Part shown: positions 23,895 through 32,712 of the stretch, piece by piece
Position numbering within the stretch: position 1 is the stretch's first letter
Layout of the letters: the number at the start of each line of letters is the position of its first letter
DNA from: Holophagaceae bacterium
Lineage (GTDB): Bacteria; Acidobacteriota; Holophagae; Holophagales; Holophagaceae
Length of the DNA stretch: 64,000 nt
Reading direction: 5' to 3'
Assembly (NCBI GenBank): GCA_025363715.1
Contig: JANYLR010000052.1
Span: 1-64,000 of the forward strand
Notes under the pieces: model-generated
Database searches by the model: none
What the model was told of the DNA's origin: nothing
Seen by the model: the letters and a program-made list of their open reading frames with translations, nothing else
Translations under genes and position numbers: made by a program

Positions 23895-23945
23895 ATTTGG
23901 CCGCCGCAAGGCGGCCAAATCTTTATAGGGCTAACGGGATTTGAA
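23895..23945 (+). terminator. Displaced tRNA-Glu terminator and inverted tRNA tail
   Basis: ATTTGGCCGCC (23895-23905) and GGCGGCCAAAT (23910-23920) form an 11-bp stem with loop GCAA, followed by CTTTA. It begins directly after the CCA of the att copy, so before integration it would have terminated the tRNA operon. Bases 23926-23945 are the exact reverse complement of the tRNA tail at 23872-23891, giving an outer 20-bp stem around the hairpin. Confidence 0.65.
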
Positions 23946-24016
23946 GTCGCTGAAATGCTGGCAGGTAGGCGCCCGCTCCGGCAGTCCGGTGGACTGCCGG
24001 AGCGGATCAGCGCCGT

Positions 24017-24189
24017 GCCAGCCCTGACTCGGGCTCACGCCCTCGCCCCTTCGGGGCCGCCATCGCCTTCGGCGATGCGGTCCTATCCTCCCTTCGCTCC
24101 GCTTCGGTCGGATGGTCGCGCGGCCGGAGCGTTACCCCGCAGCCGCAGGCGGAGGGGTAACGCGGAGGAAATCCCGCGATGGGTGGTGA
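24017..24189. repeat. Palindrome-rich intergenic repeat, copy 1
   Basis: This segment is closely similar to 25169-25397 in the same orientation. Shared parts include CTCGCCCCTTCGGGGC, the CATCGCCTT-GGCGATG hairpin, CCTTCGCTCCGCTTCGGTC, GGTCGCGCGGCCGGA, and a closing CCCGCGATGGGTGGTGA. It is dense in short palindromes and has no credible reading frame. It behaves like a dispersed extragenic repeat. Another hairpin, GCTCCGGCAGTCC with GGACTGCCGGAGC, lies just upstream (about 23974-24004). Confidence 0.8.
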
Positions 24190-24257
24190 GCGGGTGAAAT
24201 ACAGAGAACGCTGATGGGATTTGAAGTCGCGAAGCTGGGGCGGGTGGTGCCAACTTC

Positions 24258-24300
24258 CTACTAATGTGCTACTAGTACATGCCAATTTTAGTAGTTAGTA
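24258..24300. other. TACTA/TAGTA-rich inverted repeat in the gap before the HTH gene
   Basis: CCTACTAA (near 24258) faces TTAGTAG (near 24294), with further TACTAG and TAGTAG units between them, including the palindrome GTACTAGTAC-like core. The function is unknown. The rest of the stretch 24190-24427 shows no gene. Confidence 0.4.
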
Positions 24301-24427
24301 GACGATAAATATCTATTTCTAATCCACTTGATGAACTGGCCTAAGCACCCATTCCAGGATGACAAGCTCCGCTCCTCTAGTGCAGACCTTCTCGGTCTGG
24401 CCCACTCCACTCCATTTTTTTATTTCG

Positions 24428-24462
24428 CGAATCACGAATTTCGCTATTCTCGAATCACGAAT
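24428..24462. promoter_or_regulatory. Direct repeats CGAATCACGAAT upstream of an HTH gene
   Basis: CGAATCACGAAT occurs at 24428-24439 and 24451-24462, a 23-base period (about two helical turns), ending 18 bases before the start of the HTH gene. The spacing suits cooperative binding by a dimeric repressor, most simply that gene's own product. Confidence 0.5.
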
Positions 24463-24480
24463 CAGGTCTAACCTTTTCCC

Positions 24481-24993
24481 ATGGTGCTGAAGCCGCAAGA
24501 TCTCCTCGTCGTCTTGAAGCTCTGGGTCTCCAAGGGCCAGGGATGGACCTACCCCGCCCTGGCGAAGGCCCTCAAGATGAGCACCTCCGAGGTCCACGGG
24601 GCCGTCAAGCGCGCCCACGCGGCGGGCCTGCTCATCGAACCGAAGGCCGAAGCCCGGCCCAACCCCAAGGCCCTGCTGGAATTCCTCCTCCACGGCGTGA
24701 GGTACGCCTTCGCGCCTGATCGCGGGGAACGGACGCGGGGCATCCCCACCGCCCACGCGGCGCCTCCCCTGGTGGAAGCCTTCCAGGCCTCAGACGAGCC
24801 GGTTCCGGTATGGCCCTATCCCCAGGGCAAGGTCAGGGGCGAGTCCTTCAGCCCCCTGTACCGCTCGGCACCGGAGGCGGCGCTGGAAGATCCGGCCCTG
24901 TACGAGCTGCTGGCCCTGGTGGACGCCATGCGCGGCGGCCAGGCCCGGGATCGCAGTCTGGCCAAGCAGGCCCTGATGGAGCGCATCCAGTGA
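24481..24993 (+). CDS. HTH regulator, first gene of a broken two-gene unit
   Basis: A 170-residue protein. The N-terminal 60 residues form a winged-helix-like HTH (DLLVVLKLWVSKGQGWTYPALAKALKMSTSEVHGAVKRAHAAGLL). The remainder is Pro-rich with a helical C-terminus ending in RSLAKQALMERIQ. No strong ribosome site precedes ATG 24481. Its stop overlaps the GTG of the following remnant gene (GTGA), so it once had a translationally coupled partner. HTH plus coupled partner is the form of many toxin-antitoxin pairs; that reading is inference. Paired direct repeats upstream suggest autoregulation. Confidence 0.68.
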   Translation: MVLKPQDLLVVLKLWVSKGQGWTYPALAKALKMSTSEVHGAVKRAHAAGLLIEPKAEARPNPKALLEFLLHGVRYAFAPDRGERTRGIPTAHAAPPLVEAFQASDEPVPVWPYPQGKVRGESFSPLYRSAPEAALEDPALYELLALVDAMRGGQARDRSLAKQALMERIQ

Positions 24994-25179
24994 AAACGGG
25001 GGGCCCGAACGCCGTCATGGTGGAGAAGGTGGCCGTCCACCTCGGCAATCCTCGGCCGATTTCTTCGGAATGACAGTTTCATCGGCTCGATCCAGGGCAA
25101 CCTGCCTCCAGACCGGGCCAGCCAGGCGAGATTCCCGGCCTTGATGGAGCGGATCCAAGTGTTGAGCCGCCAGCCCTGA
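24990..25179 (+). pseudogene. Remnant of the partner gene of the HTH regulator
   Basis: From GTG 24990 the frame reads MKTGGPNAVMVEKVAVHLG and stops at 25071-25073. In the next frame reading resumes as DSFIGSIQGNLPPDRASQ and continues to ALMERIQVLSR, stopping at 25177-25179. Both parts look coding, so this appears to be a frameshifted and truncated gene. The palindrome-rich repeat copy 2 begins at 25169 and replaces the rest. The original function is not recognisable. Confidence 0.5.
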
Positions 25180-25397
25180 TTCGGGCTTACGACCCTCGCC
25201 CCTTCGGGGCCGACATCGCCTTTGGCGATGGGGTCCTATCCTCCGGGGGTCGCGCGCGCTGCGCGCTTCCGCTCGCAGGCTCGCGGACCCGGAGCCTCCC
25301 TTCGCTCCGCTTCGGTCGGATGGTCGCGCGGCCGGAATGTCACCCCGGAGCCGCAGGCGAAGGGGTGACGCGGAGGGAATCCCGCGATGGGTGGTGA
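25169..25397. repeat. Palindrome-rich intergenic repeat, copy 2
   Basis: Second copy of the repeat at 24017-24189. It differs by scattered substitutions and by an extra segment of about 50 bases (near 25245-25295) that is itself palindromic (GGTCGCGCGCGCTGCGCGC). It overlaps the end of the remnant gene. The following 25398-25585 is AT-rich and holds no gene; it probably carries the Fic promoter. Confidence 0.8.
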
Positions 25398-25585
25398 CAA
25401 AACCACTGTCAGATGCCATTTGGCGGGATCCGAAGTCGTTGAATCCCTGGAAGCTAGCTTCTGGGATGTGGTTTGTCGGACATGGGTTTGCATTTTTCGA
25501 TTTTAATAATCAGTAAATTATGCTGTTTTTCATTTTGAAATTCAGCGATGATCCCCGACTATGATTGAATTTGAGGAGGACACGA

Positions 25586-26761
25586 ATGGGGACCTCTAGA
25601 AGGAAGTATGAAGAGACGCATCGATGGATGACTTTCCAGGTAGACCTCCAGAGGGCCAATCCAGCTTTGTGGGTGCTGCTCGGGGAATCGGCCTCCAAGA
25701 TCGAGCACATTGCCGGAGTCCCCCTCAAGCCATCCGTCGCGAAGGAACTTCATCAGGTCTATCTGGCCAAAGGCGTGATGGCCACGACTGCGATCGAGGG
25801 CAACACCCTCACCGAGGAGCAGGTTCGAAAGGCAGTGGATGGCGAGTTGGTCCTACCGAAATCACAGGCCTACCTCAAGCAGGAGGTGGACAACATCATC
25901 CAGGAATGCGAATCAATCTGGGGCCGGTCTCAAAGAAACGAGCTCCAGGCGCTGACGCCGATGCGGGTAAGTGAGCTGAACAAAGCGGTCCTTCGAGGCC
26001 TGGAACTAGAGCCAGAAGTCGTTCCTGGCGAGATCCGAGGTCATCGGGTGACCGTCGGGCGCTACCTGGGCGCCCCCCGTGAAGATTGCGACTACCTGTT
26101 AGAAAAGCTCTGCGCATGGCTCCCCCAGCTCGCCGCGACGGATCTGCCGGAACTCCGAATGCCGTTTGCAATCATCCAGGCGACGATCGCACACCTTTAC
26201 ATGGCGTGGATCCACCCCTTCGGTGACGGGAACGGGCGAACAGCCCGCTTGATTGAATATCAACTCATGATCTTGGCTGGCCTGCCAAGCCCGGTAGCTC
26301 ACTTACTCAGCAACCACTACAACCTGACGCGAGCCGACTACTATCGACAGCTCGACAATGCCAGCAAGTCCGGCGGTGATATTGTCCCCTTCTTGATCTA
26401 CGCGGCCCAGGGCCTTGTGGATGGATTGAGGGAGCAGATCGGGACCATCCGTGACCAGCAGCTTGATCTTGCCTGGAGAGACTACTCTCGAGAGATTCTT
26501 GCCGCGAATCCGAGCTCGGTAAACGGCCGACGAGAAGCCGTCCTTAGGGCCCTCACGGAAGCCAGAGATTGGGTAGACATTCAACGAGTGCCAGAGTTGT
26601 CGCCTGCGCTTGCAAAGGCGTTTGCGGGCATGACGACCAAGGCGATTTCAAGAGACTTGAATGCGCTAGTGGAAATGGGATTGACGGAGAAGCAGTCTTC
26701 AAAAATCAGGGCGAAGGTCGAAATCATTTCCGCCTTTTTGCCACCGCGCAGCATGACTTGA
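25586..26761 (+). CDS. Fic-domain protein (probable AMP-transferase)
   Basis: A 391-residue cytoplasmic protein. The Fic motif HPFGDGNGRTAR (about residues 209-220) is complete, so transfer of AMP or a similar group to a target hydroxyl is expected. An inhibitory helix TTAIEGN near residues 66-73 marks it as the class with the autoinhibitory glutamate in the N-terminus. A Fic_N-like region precedes it, and a C-terminal winged-helix segment (about 310-385) resembles those that bind DNA. ATG 25586 has GGAGG upstream; a TTG seven codons earlier is unlikely. It lies between a broken gene pair and a type IIG restriction enzyme, in what looks like a defence-rich segment. Confidence 0.88.
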   Translation: MGTSRRKYEETHRWMTFQVDLQRANPALWVLLGESASKIEHIAGVPLKPSVAKELHQVYLAKGVMATTAIEGNTLTEEQVRKAVDGELVLPKSQAYLKQEVDNIIQECESIWGRSQRNELQALTPMRVSELNKAVLRGLELEPEVVPGEIRGHRVTVGRYLGAPREDCDYLLEKLCAWLPQLAATDLPELRMPFAIIQATIAHLYMAWIHPFGDGNGRTARLIEYQLMILAGLPSPVAHLLSNHYNLTRADYYRQLDNASKSGGDIVPFLIYAAQGLVDGLREQIGTIRDQQLDLAWRDYSREILAANPSSVNGRREAVLRALTEARDWVDIQRVPELSPALAKAFAGMTTKAISRDLNALVEMGLTEKQSSKIRAKVEIISAFLPPRSMT

Positions 26762-26891
26762 AGGAAACCCGAGTCAGCATCTTGAACGACAGCAAGGATG
26801 TCTACCGCGAAGAGGATCTGGCGCGGCGGCGCGACTTCTCGGACCTGCTGCCCCTTTCCGACCGGAGGGGTACCCGGGATCTTCTGACGGC
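26762..26891. other. Coding-like remnant between the Fic gene and the type IIG gene
   Basis: On the plus strand a frame reads LKETRVSILNDSKDVYREED and continues to [13 protein letters not shown], ending at 26895. It has no start of its own and overlaps the 3' end of the convergent restriction gene by four bases. It looks like the C-terminus of a lost gene, but no family is recognisable. Confidence 0.3.
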
Positions 26892-29800
26892 TTAACCAGC
26901 GACCACGGCATCCAGCGCCCCCGCACGGTAGGCGCGGACATAGCCCTTCACCAGATTGGCGTAAGCCGGATCCTGTTCGTTGAGGATGGGGAAGGTGCCG
27001 AGGATGTGGGCGATGGAATCCTCGTCCCCCGGCGTGTCGAAGCCGTAGGCCAGGAAGAAGAGGGCGTCGAGCTGGGCGCGGAGGGTGCGCCGCCGGGCGG
27101 GGTCCCAGACATAGGGGTCGCCCTCGAAGCCGCAGGCCCGGGCCATGGGCTCCAGGGCCGTGCACGTGTAACTCAGCTCCAATGCGCGGGGAGCGACGAG
27201 GGATTCCCAGGAGCAGCCGTGGAAGGATTCCCCATAGAAGGTAGGGGGCAACACTGGGAGCTGCTCGACTATAAAAAGGCTGAGATTCTGCCCTCCGATC
27301 TTCTGCCGAGTGATGTAATCCAAAATCAGGGTATTCAAGTTCGCCAGCATGCATGTTGTTAATTGAGACGACTGCCTGGTAAGCAGTAAGGAAATACTGT
27401 GGCCTGCGCCAACAATGGGGACTGGCGAAACAATGAAGGTTCGAAAATTTGTGGGTGAGGTCACACTCTTGAACGCAATAGCCCAGGCCGGAGGACCGCC
27501 GGCAAACCGTTCCTGGACCGCGGATTCCGGCACCCAGTATTGAGGCGTGGGGAAGAAGGCTGGATCGACCAACTGGGCGTCGGTGCTGGGTGCGGGTTGG
27601 GCAGGACGCCGGGCATTGGCCAGATTTACCGTGACACCGGCAGCTCGGGGATCGAAGGCTTGCAGCATCTTTCCTTCCAGCAAGGGCAGGTAGCGGCCGT
27701 TCGCGCTTCCCCAGGTGGGCAAGGCCCCCGCCTCCTGCCAGGCCCCCAGGGAATTGAGCTGGATCTGGGTTCTGAACAACCCGCTGTCGTTAGCCATATC
27801 GAACAAACGCTTATAGGTGATCCCCCAGGGGTCATGAGCCGGTGCATGGCGCTTCAGCACGGGCACGCGCTCGTAGATGCGGTGGGTCAGGGCGTGGTCC
27901 TCGGGGCTCCGGAACACGGGGCAGGTGCGGGTGTTGGGGTTCATGCGCCCGAAGTCGTCGGGCTCCAGGTGGATCATGCGCTCGGGAAGCTGGTCGGCTT
28001 GGTGGAGGAAGAAGGCCGCTGGGATGCGCGTGGCACCCCCGCCCGCCCCGGTGAAGCCCACGAGGCTGAACTTGAAACTCCGGTGGACACTGGGGAAGAG
28101 GCCCTGGCGGTTCTCGAAGTCATAGATGAAGGCCACGCGACGCTGGTCCACCATCTGGCCGAAGAAGCGGGCGTTGCCATAGTCAGTGCAGAGACCTGAG
28201 GGCACCACGAACCCGGCCCGGCCAGCCGGTTTCAGCAGACCCAGGGCCCGCTCGGTCATGAGGGCGTACAGGTTCGTATCGCCTCCGCCGAGCAGGGGAT
28301 AGGGGCCATCCGGCGCGTGGCAGTAGGACAGGAGTTCTTCCCGGACGCGTCGGGCGCTCTGAAATGCTTCCCATAACTGTGGTTCGTTCTGTTCGAGGTC
28401 CGCGATGGCGCGACGGCGCTGGGCGGTGGTTTGAAGCCGAGCGATGGCGGGGCGATGCTGGCTGAAGAACTCATTACCATCCAGAGTGATGCGCTCCCAT
28501 GGCGGATTGGTGAGCACCGCATCAAAGCCGTGCTCCCCCTCGGAGAGCAGCACCTCTGGGAAGGCCAGTTCCCAGTGAAAGAAGGTATGGCGCTGGCGGT
28601 CCTCCAGCACATTGAGGGCGCAGAGGCGCAGGTGGTCGGGGAGTTTCCCCACGGTCTCCCGGCCTTCCTGGATCAGCCGACCCAATACCCCAAGGGCGCC
28701 GTCATCCGCCAACAGGGTTGCGGCGTCGTCCACGATGACTGCACTTCGGCCCCGCCCTTCCCGGCGAGTTGGGTTGGAGAAGGCGCGGCTGGCCGTGACG
28801 TCGAGCATCACGCGCATGGCGAAGAGGCCACGTTCGGCCTTCTGATAGAGCACCTGGGATTGCTTCACCTGATCGCGGGTGGCGTCGGACAGGGCCACGA
28901 GCTGGTGGAGTTCATCCAGTACCGTTTCCACGTCGAAGCTTTGGCCCGTGGCGAAAAGGCCCGCGCCCACGGTGGCACCCTGGGCATCCTGGCGAAGGGC
29001 GCGGTAGCCCTCCAGGGTGGCGCCCACGAGGCTATTGCCGCTCTTCAGGTGGTGGTCTAGGAAACTGAGGGGTGCGCCCAGGGTGAAGCTGTCGAGCCAG
29101 AGGCTGAGCTTGGCCAATTCGACGGCCATGGGGTTGAGGTCCACCCCGAAGAGACATCGCTTCATCACGAGGCGCTTAAGCAGGCGGAGGTCGTCCAGGT
29201 GGGGCAGGATGGCCCGCCGGGCCTCCTCGGAAAGCCTCTGGGCCTGGAGGGAATCCAGCAGGGCGTGGCGCTGGGTTTCCAGGCTCTGGAGGATGGGATG
29301 CTCGGCCAGCCGGGGCTGAAGGCGGGGATCTTCCTGGTGCTCGGCGAGCAGGCTCATCAGGCCATCGGTCAGAAAATCCAGGCTGGCCACCAGGAAGTGG
29401 CCGGAGCCCATGGCTGGATCAAGCACTCGGAGATCAAGCAGGGTTTCTTCCACCTGCGCTGCGAGCTGCTTGGTTTCCTGTTCACGGCTCCGCCGGGCCA
29501 CGAGGTCCGTCTCGGCTTCACGGGCCTCGACGCAGGCCAGCCACGCCTCCAGGAGGGGGGTGGCTTTCTGGCGGCGCTCGTCGAGCACCGGCCCGAGCGT
29601 GTCCTGCACCAGCCGGGCCACGAGGCTTTCGTGGGTGTAGTAGGAGGCGGTGGTCCGGCGGACCAGGCTGTCCTGGGAGATCGTGAGGGCTCCGGGCTCC
29701 TGGTGGAGCCGGTATTCCAACAGGCCCTCGTACAGGCTTCCGAGCTGCCGGACGCCCAGGTCGCGGAAGTCCACGCGCACCCGAGCGCCGCCCACGATCA

Positions 29801-31049
29801 CACGGCTGAGGGCGTCCAGGGCGGGGATTAGCTCGGCATCGGGCACCTTCAGGGTGCGGAGCAGCGGGTGGCGCTCGGGGTCGAAGAGGCCGCCGTTGTA
29901 GTAGGGCAGGTCCAGGGCGGGGTCGCCACGATGTACGAGGTCGAAGAGGGATTCCAGGTGGCCCCAGGCCAACGCCCGGCGCCCGGCGGGGATCTGGCCA
30001 TGGTCTACAGCTGCGGCGGCCTGATCCCGGAGCGTTCGCAAACTCACGGCCAGATAGCCTGGCTGGCGCACGGGCAAAAGCTCGCGGTCTTCGGCGTAGA
30101 GGAGGAAGAGCAGCCGATAGAGCAGCACCAGGGTCGCGGCCTCCAGGGCACGCAAGTCTCCCAGGGGGCTTTTCTCCAGGCTGACGGCGCCATCCTGGGT
30201 GGCATCCCGCCACAGGCCCTTGGCCAGGGTGAGGAAGGCGCCGCCTTCTCCGTAAATGGCCTCCTCCAGCGAGGCGCCGACTTCCTGAGCGTATCGTTCC
30301 GCAGCTTCGCGGAGGCGGTCCAGGCTACAGAGTCCGGCGGCATCCCGAAGAAAGGCATTTTGAGCGAAGAACACCGGGAAGTATCGGAACCGCGCCCAGT
30401 CGCCCTCCTGCTCATGAGGCCGCTCGATCAAATCGGGCAGGTCCACCTCGAAGAAGGTCAGCGCACGGCTGGCGGCGCCTCGCCAATACAGACGCCAGTG
30501 CCGTCCATTGCTGAGGATGGCCCAAGTGATCCGGTTGCCAGAATGGATGTGGGCATCGTCCAGGTAACGGTTGATCTGGAGGACAGGATTTTCGCGATCC
30601 GAGCCGGTGCCTGCCCCTTGCAAGGGCCGCTCCCAATACTTTGCTTCCAGGAGCGTCAGGGCGTGGGGGTAGTAGGCTTCAGCCTGCCTCGACTGGAGCG
30701 CCTGGGCGGCACGGCCTTTCGCAGCATCGTCCTCAAATAGGGTATAGTCCGGTTTCCCGGAACGGAGGGCGGTCTCGCGGTGGTAGCTGAAGCCAAGGGC
30801 CTTTAGTACCGGGTCCAGCCACTGGTTGCGGGTGTCCTCCTCGTTGTGGGGCTGGCGGGTCTGAGCGTAGCTCTCCAGGAGGGCCTTCAGTTTCCCGTGC
30901 AGGGCCGCGCACCGCTCGGGCGTCCATGCCTGCCATTCGGGAAACTCGGCGATGCGCGCCTGGAGGAGGTGATCCGAGAAGAGCCCTTGATTCAGGAATG
31001 AATCGAACAGGCCGAGGTTGGACTGATGAGGATCAGGGATCTGGGCCAT
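26892..31049 (-). CDS. Type IIG (Eco57I-like) restriction-modification enzyme
   Basis: A 1385-residue single chain. The N-terminus contains a PD-(D/E)xK-type nuclease region (SGKPDYTLF followed by LTLLEAKYW, residues about 95-145). A large helical linker follows. The methyltransferase domain has SAM motif [10 protein letters not shown] near 545, [18 protein letters not shown], and catalytic NPPW near 845. The C-terminal 500 residues would recognise DNA. Such enzymes cut and methylate without separate subunits. The ATG at 31049 has only a weak GAG site; a start farther upstream gives an unlikely N-terminus. BREX PglX proteins look similar, but no BREX partner genes are present. Confidence 0.83.
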   Translation of the reverse strand: MAQIPDPHQSNLGLFDSFLNQGLFSDHLLQARIAEFPEWQAWTPERCAALHGKLKALLESYAQTRQPHNEEDTRNQWLDPVLKALGFSYHRETALRSGKPDYTLFEDDAAKGRAAQALQSRQAEAYYPHALTLLEAKYWERPLQGAGTGSDRENPVLQINRYLDDAHIHSGNRITWAILSNGRHWRLYWRGAASRALTFFEVDLPDLIERPHEQEGDWARFRYFPVFFAQNAFLRDAAGLCSLDRLREAAERYAQEVGASLEEAIYGEGGAFLTLAKGLWRDATQDGAVSLEKSPLGDLRALEAATLVLLYRLLFLLYAEDRELLPVRQPGYLAVSLRTLRDQAAAAVDHGQIPAGRRALAWGHLESLFDLVHRGDPALDLPYYNGGLFDPERHPLLRTLKVPDAELIPALDALSRVIVGGARVRVDFRDLGVRQLGSLYEGLLEYRLHQEPGALTISQDSLVRRTTASYYTHESLVARLVQDTLGPVLDERRQKATPLLEAWLACVEAREAETDLVARRSREQETKQLAAQVEETLLDLRVLDPAMGSGHFLVASLDFLTDGLMSLLAEHQEDPRLQPRLAEHPILQSLETQRHALLDSLQAQRLSEEARRAILPHLDDLRLLKRLVMKRCLFGVDLNPMAVELAKLSLWLDSFTLGAPLSFLDHHLKSGNSLVGATLEGYRALRQDAQGATVGAGLFATGQSFDVETVLDELHQLVALSDATRDQVKQSQVLYQKAERGLFAMRVMLDVTASRAFSNPTRREGRGRSAVIVDDAATLLADDGALGVLGRLIQEGRETVGKLPDHLRLCALNVLEDRQRHTFFHWELAFPEVLLSEGEHGFDAVLTNPPWERITLDGNEFFSQHRPAIARLQTTAQRRRAIADLEQNEPQLWEAFQSARRVREELLSYCHAPDGPYPLLGGGDTNLYALMTERALGLLKPAGRAGFVVPSGLCTDYGNARFFGQMVDQRRVAFIYDFENRQGLFPSVHRSFKFSLVGFTGAGGGATRIPAAFFLHQADQLPERMIHLEPDDFGRMNPNTRTCPVFRSPEDHALTHRIYERVPVLKRHAPAHDPWGITYKRLFDMANDSGLFRTQIQLNSLGAWQEAGALPTWGSANGRYLPLLEGKMLQAFDPRAAGVTVNLANARRPAQPAPSTDAQLVDPAFFPTPQYWVPESAVQERFAGGPPAWAIAFKSVTSPTNFRTFIVSPVPIVGAGHSISLLLTRQSSQLTTCMLANLNTLILDYITRQKIGGQNLSLFIVEQLPVLPPTFYGESFHGCSWESLVAPRALELSYTCTALEPMARACGFEGDPYVWDPARRRTLRAQLDALFFLAYGFDTPGDEDSIAHILGTFPILNEQDPAYANLVKGYVRAYRAGALDAVVAG

Positions 31050-31268
31050 GTGGTAATTCACTCGGATGGGAATGACCCCGGATGTCGAGGTCCTCTGGTC
31101 AAGCCTTCTGGCTGTATAAGCAGATCTGCTCCTCAATCCTATCCGGCTAGCCCCAGCCACCCCACCACTTCATCTACATTGGCTAAATCGTCCTCCCAGC
31201 AGAATTCTCCGGGGCGATGGCCGAAACGAACTCAATCAGAGTTGATAATCGAACCCGGAGGAACCTCG

Positions 31269-32501
31269 ATGGCCTTGAATGCGGTGTGGCTGGGCCTGTT
31301 CTTCCTGGCGGGGATTCTGGGCACCTGGCGCTGGGCGACGGGGGCGGATCCGCAGGTGTTCGCGGCCATGGCCCAGGCGACCTTTGATTCGGCCAGGACG
31401 GGCTTCGAGATCGCCCTGGGGCTCACGGGCACGCTCACGCTCTGGCTGGGCCTCATGAAGGTGGGTGAGGCGGCCGGCGCAGTCAACCTGCTGTCCAGGG
31501 CGCTGTCGCCCCTGCTGCGGCGGGTGTTCCCCGGCCTGCCCGCCGACCATCCCGCCTCGGGCGCCATGGTGCTGAACTTCGCCGCCAACCTGCTGGGCCT
31601 GGACAACGCCGCCACTCCGGCGGGCCTCAAGGCCATGAAGGAGCTGGAGACCCTCAACCCAACCCCGGGCACCGCCACGAATCACCAGGTGATGTTCATG
31701 GTGCTGCACGCGGCGAGCCTCACGCTGTTTCCGGTGAGCATCATGGCCCTTCGCGCGGCCGCGGGGGCCCGGAACCCGGCGGATATCTTCCTGCCCATCC
31801 TGGTGGCCAGCGCCTGCTCGGTGGCGGGTGGTTTTCTCGCCGTGGCCCTGGTACAGCGCCTGAAGCTGTGGGATCCGGTGCTCCTCGCGTGGATCGTCGG
31901 CGTCGCGATCCTGCTGGGCGGCGGAGTCGCCCTGATTGCCAGCCTGCCCCACGGCCGGCTCGAGGCGGCGTCCACCACGCTGGGCACCGCCCTCATGCTG
32001 GCGGCGATCCTCTGGTTCCTGGCCCTGGCCTCCTTCAGGAAAGTGAACGCCTGGGAGGTCTTCATCGAGGGCGCCAAGGAGGGTTTCCAGACCGCCCTTT
32101 CCATCATCCCGTTCCTGGTCGGCATTCTGGTGGCTGTGGGCGTCTTCCGCGCCTCGGGCGGCATGGACCTGGTCGTGAAGGGGCTCTGGGCCTGCGTGGC
32201 GTGGACCGGCCTGCCGGCGGCCTCGGTGGGCGCCTTCCCCACCATGCTCATGAAGCCGCTGTCGGGCTCCGCCGCGCGGGGCCTCACCGTCGACGCCATG
32301 CGGTCCTTCGGCGTGGATTCGTTCACGGGCCGGCTGTCCTGCCTGCTCCAGGGCAGCACGGATACCACCCTCTACGTCATCGCCCTCTACTCCGGCGCCA
32401 TCGGGCTCAAGAAGACGCGCTCTGTGCTGCCCTGCGCCCTGTTCGCCGACCTGTGCGGCTTCCTGGGCGCCTTCGCCATGGCCATGCTCTTCTTCCGCTG
32501 A
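31269..32501 (+). CDS. Fused SpmA-SpmB-like nucleoside-recognition membrane protein
   Basis: A 410-residue integral membrane protein with roughly nine hydrophobic segments. The first half has the SpmA signature (NFAANLLGLDNAATPAGLKA). The second half has that of SpmB (FPTMLMKPLSGSAARGL, then a GSTDTTLYVIALYSGAIG segment). In Bacillus the two are separate spore-maturation proteins; in non-sporulating Gram-negative bacteria the fusion is a putative transporter of unknown substrate with nucleoside-recognition (Gate) domains. GGAGGA precedes the ATG. It is monocistronic: the type IIG gene is divergent, and an inverted repeat element follows it. Confidence 0.85.
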   Translation: MALNAVWLGLFFLAGILGTWRWATGADPQVFAAMAQATFDSARTGFEIALGLTGTLTLWLGLMKVGEAAGAVNLLSRALSPLLRRVFPGLPADHPASGAMVLNFAANLLGLDNAATPAGLKAMKELETLNPTPGTATNHQVMFMVLHAASLTLFPVSIMALRAAAGARNPADIFLPILVASACSVAGGFLAVALVQRLKLWDPVLLAWIVGVAILLGGGVALIASLPHGRLEAASTTLGTALMLAAILWFLALASFRKVNAWEVFIEGAKEGFQTALSIIPFLVGILVAVGVFRASGGMDLVVKGLWACVAWTGLPAASVGAFPTMLMKPLSGSAARGLTVDAMRSFGVDSFTGRLSCLLQGSTDTTLYVIALYSGAIGLKKTRSVLPCALFADLCGFLGAFAMAMLFFR

Positions 32502-32513
32502 GGGTCGGCCCGG

Positions 32514-32690
32514 CTCAGCCTGATGGTTTCAAGAACAATACCTGGAACCGCGAATGGCGCGAATGGCCGCGAATGCGGCTGGGGCAGGTCGCCTGGACCC
32601 CGTGAGCAGAGGCGGAAGCATGTCTGCCCACCATTCGCGCGCCCGCAGGGCGATTCGCGTCATTCGCGGTTGAAAGAGATTCAGGCTGAG
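32514..32690. repeat. Inverted-repeat intergenic element with GCGAATG units
   Basis: CTCAGCCTGA (32514-32523) is matched by TCAGGCTGAG (32681-32690). Inside, AACCGCGAATGGCGCGAATG (near 32542-32561) faces CATTCGCGGTT (near 32661-32671). The element fills the gap between convergent genes. Similar (G/A)CGAAT-rich intergenic repeats are scattered in many bacterial genomes. No gene is visible in it. Confidence 0.65.
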
Positions 32691-32712
32691 TGTGGCTGAT
32701 AGGCATGGCCCG

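Noticed and set aside
24007-24285. Open frames in the palindrome-rich repeats
   Set aside because: They coincide with repeat palindromes in both copies, are Arg/Pro-rich, lack ribosome sites and are broken differently in each copy.
26892-31049. BREX PglX interpretation
   Set aside because: Architecture is similar, but no brxA, brxB, brxC, pglZ or brxL genes are present, and an N-terminal nuclease region fits a type IIG enzyme better.
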